Source: a virus. Taken from it: DNA of 23,650 nucleotides. Shown piece by piece: positions 7,806 through 14,119 of the stretch. The notes beneath the pieces are model-generated. The model was not told where the DNA came from. It worked only from the letters and a program-made list of their open reading frames with translations, and did not search any database. The stretch is taken from IMG/VR virus record IMGVR_UViG_3300033144_009790, positions 1-23,650 of that record. The stretch is one strand, 5' to 3'. Positions within the stretch are counted from its first letter, which is position 1. Each line of letters opens with the position of its first letter. A program made the position numbers and the translations under genes.

Positions 7806-8363
7806 TTATTTGACTGTAGTTAATTTAACAACATGGACTTTAAAGTATTGCTGCGGCAGGCTGTGGCCGTGATCTAGCTCCTCCCGTGCCCAGGCCTTAA
7901 GCGTACCGGGGTGGACTGATACTGTCTCGTTGGGGCTTGCTCCTACGTCTAGCAGGGCCTGAAACGCTTCGTCGGCCATATCCCTTTCGCCCCGGGCGAA
8001 CTTAGCAGTCAAGCCAATCTTAATCAGATCGCCATGCCCGTTCGTGTCCATCCACTTATAAGCATCAGGCTTCATCAGCGCCGGGATAGCAATTTGAACG
8101 CTGTCCTTGACTGCCACTTTCTTACCGTCGCTCAACGTAATAGACTCAAAGCCCAGATTGCTCATCAATGAAGGAATCTCATCCTGATTGATGGACCGCT
8201 CCAGTCGCTTCGCCTCCTTCAGCTTAATTTCCATATCAACGATCAGCTGCTGTTGGTCCAGAAGCCTATTGACTGCTGCTCCTAAAGTCCCCATTTGTTC
8301 ATTGGTGAACTTCTTGTCTGCTGGATCTGTCGTTGTTAACTCGTCCAATATTGTTCTACTCAT
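7806..8363 (-). CDS. conserved phage protein of the replication module
   Basis: The product has 185 residues from the ATG at 8363; GTG at 8366 is also in frame. The N-terminal half is helical and partly coiled coil (LLDQQQLIVDMEIKLKEAKR). It continues with INQDEIPSLMSNLGFESITL, a glycine-lysine hairpin and WMDTNGHGDLIKIGLT, and ends with VHPGTLKAWAREEL and LPQQYFKVHV. I recognise this arrangement from many tailed phages, where it lies beside the putative ssDNA-binding protein, but I cannot name a function. The ribosome binding site GGAGGAGG lies in the end of the upstream membrane-protein gene, and the two genes overlap by 8 bp. Confidence 0.7.
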   Translation of the reverse strand: MSRTILDELTTTDPADKKFTNEQMGTLGAAVNRLLDQQQLIVDMEIKLKEAKRLERSINQDEIPSLMSNLGFESITLSDGKKVAVKDSVQIAIPALMKPDAYKWMDTNGHGDLIKIGLTAKFARGERDMADEAFQALLDVGASPNETVSVHPGTLKAWAREELDHGHSLPQQYFKVHVVKLTTVK

Positions 8364-8511
8364 CACATCCTCCTCCGTACATATTACTTACGCATTGTTG
8401 CGTCGTTCCTTCCTGAGACCATTCATAAGCCCAGACAAACACATAGACTGTAAATGTCGTCATCGCCAATAAATAAAGTCCCACTAAAGCAATTACAAAA
8501 TATCTTTTCAT
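8356..8511 (-). CDS. 51-residue single-pass membrane protein
   Basis: This short frame begins with ATG at 8511-8509, overlapping the helicase stop as ATGA, and ends with TAG at 8358-8356, 8 bp inside the next gene. Residues 4-28 form one unbroken hydrophobic stretch rich in Val, Leu, Phe, Tyr and Thr, a clear transmembrane helix after a KR dipeptide. The remaining 23 residues are polar, with Cys40 and Cys49 and a GGG turn. The fit at both ends supports a real gene. No family is recognised. An inner-membrane peptide made with the replication proteins could act on the host envelope or anchor a complex; that is inference. Confidence 0.72.
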   Translation of the reverse strand: MKRYFVIALVGLYLLAMTTFTVYVFVWAYEWSQEGTTQQCVSNMYGGGCDE

Positions 8512-10001
8512 TCTATTAAACTCCTCACGTCAGTCAACATCGCGGCCATATCCTTCTTCTCGATCAGAGACTGCTTCAGTTTCATGTCCACATCAATTTT
8601 CGCGGCTGGAACCGGGCACCACAAGTCGATTATATTAACGTGCTTGGTTTGACCGATACGATGAGCTCTATCTTCGGACTGCTCTCTGTGCTCGTGGCTG
8701 AAAGTATTACTGAAATATATCTCGTTTTCAGCAGCAGTGAGGGTATATCCATACCCAGCGCACGACTGAGTACAGACAAGAAAATCCTTTTGTCCTGATT
8801 GGAAATCTCTTCTGTTATCTTCTCGGTCATCCTTCTTCACCCTTCCAGTGATCTCGCCAATTTTATCGGCGGATGTTATTGCGCGGAGCAGCCGGATAAT
8901 GGCTAAGTGCTCTGCTTTAAACCGGGCCCAGATGATCGTTGGCCCGGGGAATTGTTCGATTGTTTCAGCTAAAAGATCGATTTTGGGATTGCTACCGGGG
9001 ATGGGTGTTGCCTCCTCGTCGTCATCCGAGGGCAGGAACCCTCCTACAACCTGCTGTAGCCTGAGTAATTTGGTGAGGGCAATCTCGGTAGTAATGAACC
9101 GATCTTCCTCAATCTCTGCCACGATGTTCTTAGCAATGTCCTTATATAAACGCAAACCGTCTGGGGTGAGCTTGGTTGTGCGCTCGTGGTATATCTTATC
9201 GGGGAGGTCTAGGCAATCTGCTTTCTTGACGAAGAAGGCGAATGACATCAGCTTCTTCTTCAGTTCCTCGATATTCTTCGCCCCGGTAATCTGAATTATC
9301 TTCCGGGTCTTGGTCCATTCCTTCGTTCTTTTGTCAAACTGCGGCTTGGCTATGCGGATGACTTTAGTTTCTAGTACGCAATAGCGTGCCCTGAAACTGT
9401 AGTAATTGGTGAAGCCCAAAGGCTCACGCATCAGGAACCTGAGCTGGCTATAGTAGTCAGCGGCTGTAACTGCGGGTGTGCCGGTTAGGATTGTCTTGGC
9501 TGTTGAATGATCGGCTATGCCGTGGGCGGCTATTGATTGTTTGGCGCTGACTGTTTTAATCCGGCTCGACTCATCGCATATTGTGTGGGTCTTATATCGG
9601 CGGATGAACCAGTGGGCTAGTTTATTTGCTTTTGGGGTGCGGATGCCCTCGATGTTCATTATGAGGAATGTCAGTTGTTTTGGGTTCTCGTTATAGAGGA
9701 CAGTCTCTAATTGCTTTACGGTCGCTTTGTTTAGAGAGGCATCCCACAATGCCACAATCGGCGCGACTCTGTCAGGACAGTGGGTGACTATCTCCTCGAT
9801 CCATGTGGCGGTGAGGGACTTGGGGCAGAGGATCAATGCGCTCTGAATCTTGCCCCGCTCAAAATTATATACAGTCCGGTCTATTGCTACTTTTGTCTTG
9901 CCGGTGCCCTGCTCCATAAACAAAGCAGCATAGGCCAGATGGGCTGTGTGATTGAATGCGTCACGCTGATGCGCGTAGGGTTCTGTCTTACCGATGTACA
10001 C
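8508..10001 (-). CDS. SNF2-type superfamily 2 DNA helicase/translocase
   Basis: This 497-residue protein starts at GTG with GAGGAGATAAC in front. It carries the SNF2/SF2 motifs: the Q-motif-like PYAHQRDAF (8-16), Walker A EQGTGKT (30-36), a Ia-type segment LILCPKSLTATWIEE, motif II HTICDESSRIK, motif III ILTGTPA, and in the C-terminal lobe motif V-like CTQSCAGYGYTL and motif VI SEDRAHRIGQ. The last is diagnostic of SNF2 enzymes. These proteins move along duplex DNA with ATP, remodelling forks, removing bound proteins or helping strand exchange. Phage copies of this size usually lie with replication genes, as here. It is the first gene of its transcript after the spacer at 10002-10354. Confidence 0.92.
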   Translation of the reverse strand: MYIGKTEPYAHQRDAFNHTAHLAYAALFMEQGTGKTKVAIDRTVYNFERGKIQSALILCPKSLTATWIEEIVTHCPDRVAPIVALWDASLNKATVKQLETVLYNENPKQLTFLIMNIEGIRTPKANKLAHWFIRRYKTHTICDESSRIKTVSAKQSIAAHGIADHSTAKTILTGTPAVTAADYYSQLRFLMREPLGFTNYYSFRARYCVLETKVIRIAKPQFDKRTKEWTKTRKIIQITGAKNIEELKKKLMSFAFFVKKADCLDLPDKIYHERTTKLTPDGLRLYKDIAKNIVAEIEEDRFITTEIALTKLLRLQQVVGGFLPSDDDEEATPIPGSNPKIDLLAETIEQFPGPTIIWARFKAEHLAIIRLLRAITSADKIGEITGRVKKDDREDNRRDFQSGQKDFLVCTQSCAGYGYTLTAAENEIYFSNTFSHEHREQSEDRAHRIGQTKHVNIIDLWCPVPAAKIDVDMKLKQSLIEKKDMAAMLTDVRSLIE

Positions 10002-10205
10002 GTTATCTCCTCAGAATCTCCTCAACTGAAAATCTGCTCTGGGCGGCCACCGACACGGAAGGTCGTATTGGTCTTACACCCAGGCAGACCCGCAACTCTG
10101 AGGAGAGTGTGCAGCCTTGATTATGCCCGAGGCTCGAAAGCCGGTCTACTATCCTCCGAAATCTGGACTAAAGAAAGTATTTTTTTTGGGTATATTAACT
10201 GGGCG

Positions 10206-10243
10206 AAAAACGGTCGCTGTGATTAAAAACGGTCGCTGTGATT
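10206..10243. repeat. tandem 19-bp direct repeat (two copies)
   Basis: Two identical adjacent copies of AAAAACGGTCGCTGTGATT occupy 10206-10224 and 10225-10243. The unit is not a multiple of three, which argues against a coding repeat. Its position upstream of the minus-strand replication operon fits a protein-binding site (operator or iteron), but no binding protein is identified. Confidence 0.9.
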
Positions 10244-10270
10244 TCGCTATAGTAATCAGGAGGTTACGCC

Positions 10271-10312
10271 ATGAATGGTGAATTTCAGGCGAAAAAAGAC
10301 CCAGACGCGTGA
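10271..10312 (+). other. plus-strand 13-codon mini-ORF with strong ribosome binding site
   Basis: ATG at 10271 is preceded by AGGAGG at seven bases and the frame stops at TGA after 13 codons. The stop lies inside the terminator-like hairpin at 10292-10332. The arrangement resembles a leader peptide or a decoy, and it lies opposite to the surrounding minus-strand genes. It may be chance. Confidence 0.3.
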
Positions 10313-10332
10313 GCGCCCGGGCCAGTCTTTTC
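10292..10332 (-). terminator. terminator-like imperfect hairpin
   Basis: On the minus strand AGAC...GTCT arms, with inner CCC/GGG and CGC/GCG pairings around a short loop, precede a run of six T residues; the plus strand also ends in TTTT. It lies 22 bp after the stop of the 100-residue gene at 10355, so it probably ends the small-gene transcript before the replication operon. Confidence 0.6.
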
Positions 10333-10354
10333 TCTCTCATCTAGCCATTGCTGA

Positions 10355-10657
10355 CTAGCCTAGCATTTTCATCAAGCCTATCATTTCATCCCAAGCATCC
10401 CACTCATCTTTGGTGACCAGCCAATGCTTGTTGTCTTCAAGAATCTGAACTGATTCTTTCTGACATTGCTCTTGCATCTTATCACACCACTCATCCCGGG
10501 AATCATCCTTGATCTTCTCCATCTCATCATCAGTCATAAAGTTGCCTTCCGAAAACTTCTGGAGAAACGCCTTGGCTGCTTCGATGAAGCGGCAACGATC
10601 AGGCTCATTCTGGAGAATGGAGCTCAGCTCATCCATGCTGAAGTTACGATAGTTCAT
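10355..10657 (-). CDS. small acidic hypothetical protein
   Basis: This 100-residue protein is rich in Asp, Glu, Lys and Trp and predicted helical (residues about 18-35 CRFIEAAKAFLQKFSEGNF; later DEWDAWDEMIGLMKML). No family is recognised. GAGG lies about eight bases before the ATG, and the start overlaps the upstream zinc-ribbon gene by 4 bp. It is the last gene of its cassette, followed by a terminator. Confidence 0.75.
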   Translation of the reverse strand: MNYRNFSMDELSSILQNEPDRCRFIEAAKAFLQKFSEGNFMTDDEMEKIKDDSRDEWCDKMQEQCQKESVQILEDNKHWLVTKDEWDAWDEMIGLMKMLG

Positions 10658-10938
10658 AACCCATCCTCAGCGGCTGCCTTCAACTCATCCAATCCATGAT
10701 CCTCATCATGAAGCTTCTCGCATTGAACGAACCAAACGTGAGACGTTGTGTCCCAATAAGGTCTTGCTACAGGATCATCCAGCCAATGTGGTATCAGCTT
10801 AGAATCTTCCAAAGCTTCGCGAGTCCCGCATTCAGAACAAATAGCAGTCTTATTATCGCGGCGGCTTAGAGCATTGAGCAGTTTATTGTGCTTCAACAGG
10901 TTCCACTTACACCGTGGACAAGTGGTACGATTAGCCAT
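10654..10938 (-). CDS. zinc-ribbon protein
   Basis: From the ATG at 10938, after AAGGAG, the product has 94 residues; the longer open frame to 11010 overlaps the previous gene deeply and is rejected. Two CxxC knuckles, C7-P-R-C10 and C34-S-E-C37, enclose a segment ending in NALSRRDNKTAI, and the following GTREALEDS is the pattern of a common small phage zinc-ribbon protein. It probably binds one zinc ion. The exact role is unknown; family members are encoded among early genes. It overlaps its upstream neighbour by 8 bp. Confidence 0.78.
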   Translation of the reverse strand: MANRTTCPRCKWNLLKHNKLLNALSRRDNKTAICSECGTREALEDSKLIPHWLDDPVARPYWDTTSHVWFVQCEKLHDEDHGLDELKAAAEDGL

Positions 10939-11116
10939 TCGCAAATCTCCTTTCGCCGCGTTCAATATACAATTCAATGGCGGCTGGAGAATAGCAGACA
11001 ACGAACTCACTTGCTTTCGGGAGCGTGTCCATCTGCTTTTGCGCTTGCTCGGATGTCTCGCATGTTGCTACGATTTTCCGAGAACGACGGTGCTTAACGT
11101 AATATTCCACTTTCAT
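10931..11116 (-). CDS. small basic hypothetical protein
   Basis: This 61-residue protein starts at the ATG following the leader GAGGAGAGAAAA. The in-frame extension upstream merely translates the leader. The first part is basic (KVEYYVKHRRSRKIVATCET) and the middle is helical (SEQAQKQMDTLPK), followed by a short beta-type stretch (EFVVCYS). The layout resembles small phage proteins of the beta-alpha-beta type, but no function is known. It heads a cassette of three overlapping genes. Confidence 0.75.
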   Translation of the reverse strand: MKVEYYVKHRRSRKIVATCETSEQAQKQMDTLPKASEFVVCYSPAAIELYIERGERRFANG

Positions 11117-11178
11117 TTTTCTCTCCTCATACGGCACGGAATGTACCAGCCAATACCCTCCTCCGAAGGTATTGGAGT
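11117..11178 (-). promoter_or_regulatory. structured leader unit A (two hairpins + RBS)
   Basis: In minus-strand order: distal hairpin CCAATACC/GGTATTGG (arms at 11168-11175 and 11150-11157), proximal 5-bp hairpin GGTAC-ATTCC-GTGCC (11143-11147 and 11133-11137, one U-G pair), then GAGGAGAGAAAA and the ATG at 11116. It is the leftmost of eight related units. Confidence 0.85.
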
Positions 11179-11184
11179 TACATT

Positions 11185-11403
11185 CTATGAATGGATATAT
11201 CCGTCAGGCTCGATGCCCAACCACATACCACACCATGGAACCATTATACACCTACAACCAGGCTGGACGGTGCGCCTAAACTGACGATATGATAATTTTC
11301 GGCGGATGCCGTAATATCCATCAAGCATCATCGGTTTAGCGTCAATCGGCTGACGATCATAGACCTTCTTCAGCGCCACTCGTTGTGCTCTAGTGAGATT
11401 CAT
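11185..11403 (-). CDS. small conserved phage protein
   Basis: From the ATG at 11403 (GAGG six bases upstream) this gives 72 residues. It begins with LTRAQRVALKKVYDR, a positively charged helix, and ends with the distinctive CIMVPWCGMWLGIEPDGYIHS. I associate that last segment with a small hypothetical protein found in many phages of diverse hosts, without known function. It overlaps the previous gene by 14 bp. Leader unit A begins a few bases after its stop codon. Confidence 0.75.
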   Translation of the reverse strand: MNLTRAQRVALKKVYDRQPIDAKPMMLDGYYGIRRKLSYRQFRRTVQPGCRCIMVPWCGMWLGIEPDGYIHS

Positions 11404-11794
11404 AGCGCGCCTCACTAACAGAGTGTGGGTGTCCATCTTCATAAGCCTCCAGAAGCAGATCCCGGCCATCACGCTCCGGCACTTTCTCCGGATAGTCCAA
11501 CCAGCAACCTCCCGGGCCCTCTGCCCAATCGTAGATGTCGTTTACTACGCGAGTGAACGCATAGTAGTTAGCCGGGATGAGCCGGGAGCCTGTGCTCACA
11601 GCGTGGTCGCAATCCATAAACCTATCGCAGAGCCTCACCTTGCCATCCACTTCATACTTGCGGATCTGCTCGATGACGCAAAGCTTCTCGGTATATGAAC
11701 AACCTTGGCTTGTGGTATGATGCTTTCGCCACACCCTCCAGAGGTTGTACCAGTCTGAGCGCTTCAAGCCTCTGCCCAATTCTAGCGGCGTCAT
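11390..11794 (-). CDS. hypothetical protein
   Basis: The 134-residue product starts at the ATG that overlaps the upstream stop (ATGA); an in-frame GTG at 11803 is an alternative. Trp, Tyr, Arg and Cys are frequent (SDWYNLWRVWRKHH; CSYTEKLCVIEQI; NDIYDWAEGPGGCW). Several cysteines and histidines could bind metal but do not form an obvious CxxC pair. No family is recognised. Translation is probably coupled to the zinc-finger gene before it. Confidence 0.7.
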   Translation of the reverse strand: MTPLELGRGLKRSDWYNLWRVWRKHHTTSQGCSYTEKLCVIEQIRKYEVDGKVRLCDRFMDCDHAVSTGSRLIPANYYAFTRVVNDIYDWAEGPGGCWLDYPEKVPERDGRDLLLEAYEDGHPHSVSEARYESH

Positions 11795-12081
11795 ATCGGC
11801 CACCGCACATCGTGGGCGGATTGATAAGCCTCATAGTCACCATCTTCCAGTGCAGCCAATCGTCGATCATCGGCGGCTTGCTCCAGTTTCTCTGCGTTTT
11901 CCCCGGGAACTGTTTCTTCAATTGTTCCCTGGCCACCGCAGTTGTTACAAACCACGTCATACGCACCATCCATATACTCCTCCATGAACTCTGGATCTTC
12001 GCGCATCTCAGCGCTAAGACCATTTCCGTCGATGGCTGGATTGACGTGACTGCCTTTTCCTTTACATACAGGACATTCCAT
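11791..12081 (-). CDS. DnaJ-like zinc-finger protein
   Basis: This 96-residue protein starts after a leader unit. It has two CxxCxGxG-type knuckles, C3-P-V-C6-K-G-K-G10 and C45-N-N-C48-G-G-Q-G52, as in the zinc-binding domain of DnaJ. They are separated by HVNPAIDGNGLSAEMRED and FMEEYMDGAYDVV, a spacer common to a phage family seen especially in actinobacteriophages but also elsewhere. It lacks a J domain, so it is not a co-chaperone by itself. It probably binds one zinc ion; the role is unknown. The next gene overlaps its stop. Confidence 0.85.
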   Translation of the reverse strand: MECPVCKGKGSHVNPAIDGNGLSAEMREDPEFMEEYMDGAYDVVCNNCGGQGTIEETVPGENAEKLEQAADDRRLAALEDGDYEAYQSAHDVRWPI

Positions 12082-12141
12082 TTTTCTCTCCTCATAGGGG
12101 ACAATCCCCCAGCCAATGCCCTCGTGAGAAGACATTGGAGT
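12082..12141 (-). promoter_or_regulatory. structured leader unit B
   Basis: Distal hairpin CCAATG/CATTGG (12133-12138 with 12113-12118), proximal hairpin GGGG/CCCC around GATTGT (12106-12109 with 12097-12100), then TATGAGGAGAGAAAA before the ATG at 12081. Relative to unit A the sixth base pair of the distal stem changes from A-T to G-C, a compensatory change. Confidence 0.85.
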
Positions 12142-12146
12142 GAGAC

Positions 12147-12398
12147 TCATAAAACGGATATTTGACGTTCATCCATCTGCGCCTTCAGATCATCCACATA
12201 GTACTCAAGCATTTTGTAGATGTCTTCGCGCTTAACATTGCGGGCGTATCCCAGTTTGCGCTTCACGTGGGCGGTGACGCTGCCCCGGGAATTCTTCAAA
12301 CCCTTCATTTCCAGATGGATAGAGTGCTTCCATTGGAGTAGCTGGAACCAAGGGACCGTGACCAGTTCTTCTTTCGCGTTATAGATCTGGACGTTCAT
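12147..12398 (-). CDS. small basic hypothetical protein
   Basis: This 83-residue protein has GGAGGT ahead of its ATG, which overlaps the preceding stop. It begins with a beta-like segment (NVQIYNAKEELVTVPWFQLL), has a basic centre (GSVTAHVKRKLGYARNVKRE), and ends with the helix DIYKMLEYYVDDLKAQMDE. The basic middle could contact nucleic acid. No family is recognised. Leader unit B begins within six bases of its stop. Confidence 0.72.
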   Translation of the reverse strand: MNVQIYNAKEELVTVPWFQLLQWKHSIHLEMKGLKNSRGSVTAHVKRKLGYARNVKREDIYKMLEYYVDDLKAQMDERQISVL

Positions 12399-12598
12399 GA
12401 TACCTCCATGATAACGCCATTCACTAGCAACGCGCTGGCGTACCAGCGATGCGGCTTTGGATAGTGCGGTCCTTCAAGCGTAATGCGGCCATTGTCGGGG
12501 CAAGGGAATGGGCCGGGTGAGTGACACCTGACCAAATCACCGTCAGCAACTGCTCTTTTGAGATCAGCTTTGGACTTAAAGTTTATATTGGTATACAT
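12395..12598 (-). CDS. small hypothetical protein
   Basis: This 67-residue protein starts directly after leader unit C. It begins with KSKADLKRAVADGDLVRC and continues CHSPGPFPCPDNGRITLEGP, then PHRWYASALLVNGVIMEV, a compact beta-rich fold. The pattern occurs in other phage small proteins, but no function is known. It is coupled by a 4-bp overlap to the gene that follows. Confidence 0.72.
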   Translation of the reverse strand: MYTNINFKSKADLKRAVADGDLVRCHSPGPFPCPDNGRITLEGPHYPKPHRWYASALLVNGVIMEVS

Positions 12599-12660
12599 TT
12601 TTCTCTCCTCATCGATGGGAAATCCATCAAAGTGCGCCCTTTATAAAGACGCACTAGTTG
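12599..12660 (-). promoter_or_regulatory. structured leader unit C
   Basis: Distal hairpin AGTGCG/CGCACT (12650-12655 with 12631-12636), with an inner CTTT/AAAG stem; proximal hairpin GATGG-ATTTC-CCATC (12624-12628 with 12614-12618); then GATGAGGAGAGAAAA before the ATG at 12598. Both stems differ in sequence from units A and B but pair perfectly. Confidence 0.85.
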
Positions 12661-12663
12661 GAC

Positions 12664-12903
12664 TTAGCCCCATTCTGGCAGCTTTGCCGTTTCAGCGATT
12701 GTGATGCGTCGGAAACGATACAGGAATGCCCCGCCACAACTATCGCACTTGAGCTCAGCACTAGACTTCAGGTCAACCCGCTTATCACCCTCTATCCGGT
12801 AATAATCAGTGCCGTTGGCTGCTGGAAACATCCGGTGATGGATCTCGCAATCCATTACCTCGACCCACTTACAATGCGGGCAGGTTGTCGATACCGTAGT
12901 CAT
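12664..12903 (-). CDS. zinc-ribbon protein
   Basis: This 79-residue protein has two CxxC knuckles, C8-P-H-C11 and C53-D-S-C56, about 40 residues apart, with a further C19 and H22/H23 between them. It ends FLYRFRRITIAETAKLPEWG. It probably binds one zinc ion and may contact nucleic acid or protein. It overlaps the previous stop by 4 bp and has no leader unit of its own, so it depends on the upstream cistron. Confidence 0.78.
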   Translation of the reverse strand: MTTVSTTCPHCKWVEVMDCEIHHRMFPAANGTDYYRIEGDKRVDLKSSAELKCDSCGGAFLYRFRRITIAETAKLPEWG

Positions 12904-13199
12904 ACCGACTGACCATCGCGAGTGGAAACCATCTTACCCAAACCAGGCCACCAGGTCCGAAGCTGATGTGCTCCGGCTGATCGCTTGAAGTCTGATGCTT
13001 TCCGAAGGTCCAGATGGACCATTGGCGTCTTACCGAACCAATCCAACATCTTGTCGATGAATCGGCGGATTGGATTTCGGCGGATGGGTGCACGACCTCG
13101 GTGCTGCTGACGTCGCTCTGCCCGGTCTGCCTTCTGCCTGTTATCATCAAGGCGGATTGCCCTTCTGTTGGCGACAGATCGCATATTGCTCTTAGCCAT
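12900..13199 (-). CDS. small Arg-rich basic protein
   Basis: This 99-residue protein begins MAKSNMRSVANRRAIRLDD and is strongly basic through residue 60 (QHRGRAPIRRNPIRRFIDKM), then has an aromatic end (HQLRTWWPGLGKM). Such composition suggests nucleic-acid binding, but no family is recognised. It starts after leader unit D and is followed, with a 4-bp overlap, by a zinc-ribbon gene. Confidence 0.72.
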   Translation of the reverse strand: MAKSNMRSVANRRAIRLDDNRQKADRAERRQQHRGRAPIRRNPIRRFIDKMLDWFGKTPMVHLDLRKASDFKRSAGAHQLRTWWPGLGKMVSTRDGQSV

Positions 13200-13259
13200 T
13201 TTTCTCTCCTCGGGAACGGAATGTTCCATATAGGATACTCCCTGAAGTGGGAATATCCT
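13200..13259 (-). promoter_or_regulatory. structured leader unit D
   Basis: Distal hairpin AGGATA/TATCCT plus CCC/GGG (13254-13259 with 13232-13237, starting inside the upstream stop codon); proximal hairpin GGAAC-ATTCC-GTTCC (13223-13227 with 13213-13217); then CGAGGAGAGAAAA before the ATG at 13199. Confidence 0.85.
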
Positions 13260-13554
13260 ATTGGACTACTGCTTGCTGAAGCCATTCTAACCACCCCAGC
13301 ATTGTGTCGCCGTTTTTGACTTCCCGGCGCCAGTCTCCTTGATTAAAGATTGGTACCATCTCCTTAATAGCGACGATGCGCCAGGCATACGCCAAATGTA
13401 CATACACCATTTCGACTTCTAAGCCAAAGCTGTGAACCTCATCAGCAACATTTCGTAGCTCCTCATAAGGCAATAGCGTTAACGTTGATAGCTTCCACTG
13501 CTCTTCTTTGACGGACTCATTATATTCGGCAAACGTAATTTTACGAATACCCAT
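13258..13554 (-). CDS. hypothetical protein
   Basis: This 98-residue product starts at the ATG after leader unit E; an upstream in-frame extension only translates the leader. It is helical and aromatic (FAEYNESVKEEQWKLSTLTL; YEELRNVADEVHSFGLEVEM; AYAWRIVAIKEM; MLGWLEWLQQAVV). No domain is recognised. It is a single-gene cassette bounded by leader units on both sides. Confidence 0.72.
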   Translation of the reverse strand: MGIRKITFAEYNESVKEEQWKLSTLTLLPYEELRNVADEVHSFGLEVEMVYVHLAYAWRIVAIKEMVPIFNQGDWRREVKNGDTMLGWLEWLQQAVVQ

Positions 13555-13614
13555 TTTCCTCTCCTCATAGGGGCGAATTCCCCAGCCAATACCCTCGTGA
13601 GAAGATATTGGAGT
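13555..13614 (-). promoter_or_regulatory. structured leader unit E
   Basis: Distal hairpin CCAATA/TATTGG (13606-13611 with 13586-13591) with TCTTCTCACGAGGG inside; proximal hairpin GGGG/CCCC around AATTCG (13580-13583 with 13570-13573); then TATGAGGAGAGGAAA before the ATG at 13554. The distal part is nearly identical to that of unit G. Confidence 0.85.
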
Positions 13615-13618
13615 GGAA

Positions 13619-14050
13619 CTATTGAGCTGTTCTGTAATGACCGGCATCGCCTCGTGGGTCGGTAGATTCGATCCAACGCACCGGGTATCCCAAAAAGTCT
13701 ACACGATATGGATGGACGTTGTAGAATTTACCGCCGATCTCAAACCAGTCGTTAGCCAATCCGCGATTACCTTTCGGTTTGCTGCCTAGATCGGTGTAAT
13801 GCCGGAAAGGCTTCATCTTAGTTCGGACGATGCCGAGGTAATAACCTTCAACTGCTTCTGAAACATAGACCGCATCCCACAGGCCCTCTGCCTCCAATTT
13901 CTCGGCGGCTGCGACTACTGACTTACGCAACGGCAGCAGGATGACGTCCCACTCGCTGTACGGAATGGTAGATTCAGCCAGTACATGAGTAAGCTCATTG
14001 ATGTGGCTTTTCCACACCTCGATGTAGTGCGCTTTTGATTTAGCGTTCAT
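13619..14050 (-). CDS. hypothetical protein
   Basis: This 143-residue protein begins MNAKSKAHYIEVWKSHINEL. Its N-terminal half is helical (LLPLRKSVVAAAEKLEAEGL) and its C-terminal half beta-rich and aromatic (VEGYYLGIVRTKMKPFRHY; DWFEIGGKFYNVHPYRVDFL). I do not recognise the family. It begins directly after leader unit F and ends next to unit E. Confidence 0.75.
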   Translation of the reverse strand: MNAKSKAHYIEVWKSHINELTHVLAESTIPYSEWDVILLPLRKSVVAAAEKLEAEGLWDAVYVSEAVEGYYLGIVRTKMKPFRHYTDLGSKPKGNRGLANDWFEIGGKFYNVHPYRVDFLGYPVRWIESTDPRGDAGHYRTAQ

Positions 14051-14117
14051 TTTTCTCTCCTCGGATCAGAATGATCCATAGCAAACCCTCCGGGTTTGAC
14101 GCCGGAAGGCGTGCTTG
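14051..14117 (-). promoter_or_regulatory. structured leader unit F
   Basis: Here the distal part is two perfect hairpins, ACGCC-TTCC-GGCGT (arms 14108-14112 and 14099-14103) and CAAACCC-GGA-GGGTTTG (14092-14098 and 14082-14088). The proximal hairpin is GGATC-ATTCT-GATCC (14073-14077 with 14063-14067), followed by CGAGGAGAGAAAA and the ATG at 14050. Confidence 0.85.
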
Positions 14118-14119
14118 GA

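Larger units (their letters stand above)
10002..10354. other. non-coding spacer with tandem repeat and terminator
   Basis: No well-supported gene fills this stretch between the small-gene block and the SNF2 helicase gene. It contains the helicase ribosome binding site, a second GAGGAG-like sequence, a GGCT-CGAA-AGCC hairpin near 10131-10142, an A/T-rich patch with TATATT (10191-10196), two tandem 19-bp repeats and a terminator-like hairpin. It probably holds the control signals for the replication operon. A plus-strand 52-codon frame (10123-10281) crosses it but has no close ribosome binding site. Confidence 0.6.

Noticed and set aside
10241-10262. T7-like ACTATAG on the minus strand
   Set aside because: Only the last seven bases resemble a T7 promoter, and no phage RNA polymerase gene is visible.
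10149-10340. 63-codon minus-strand open frame in the spacer
   Set aside because: It crosses the terminator and the tandem repeat and has no ribosome binding site.
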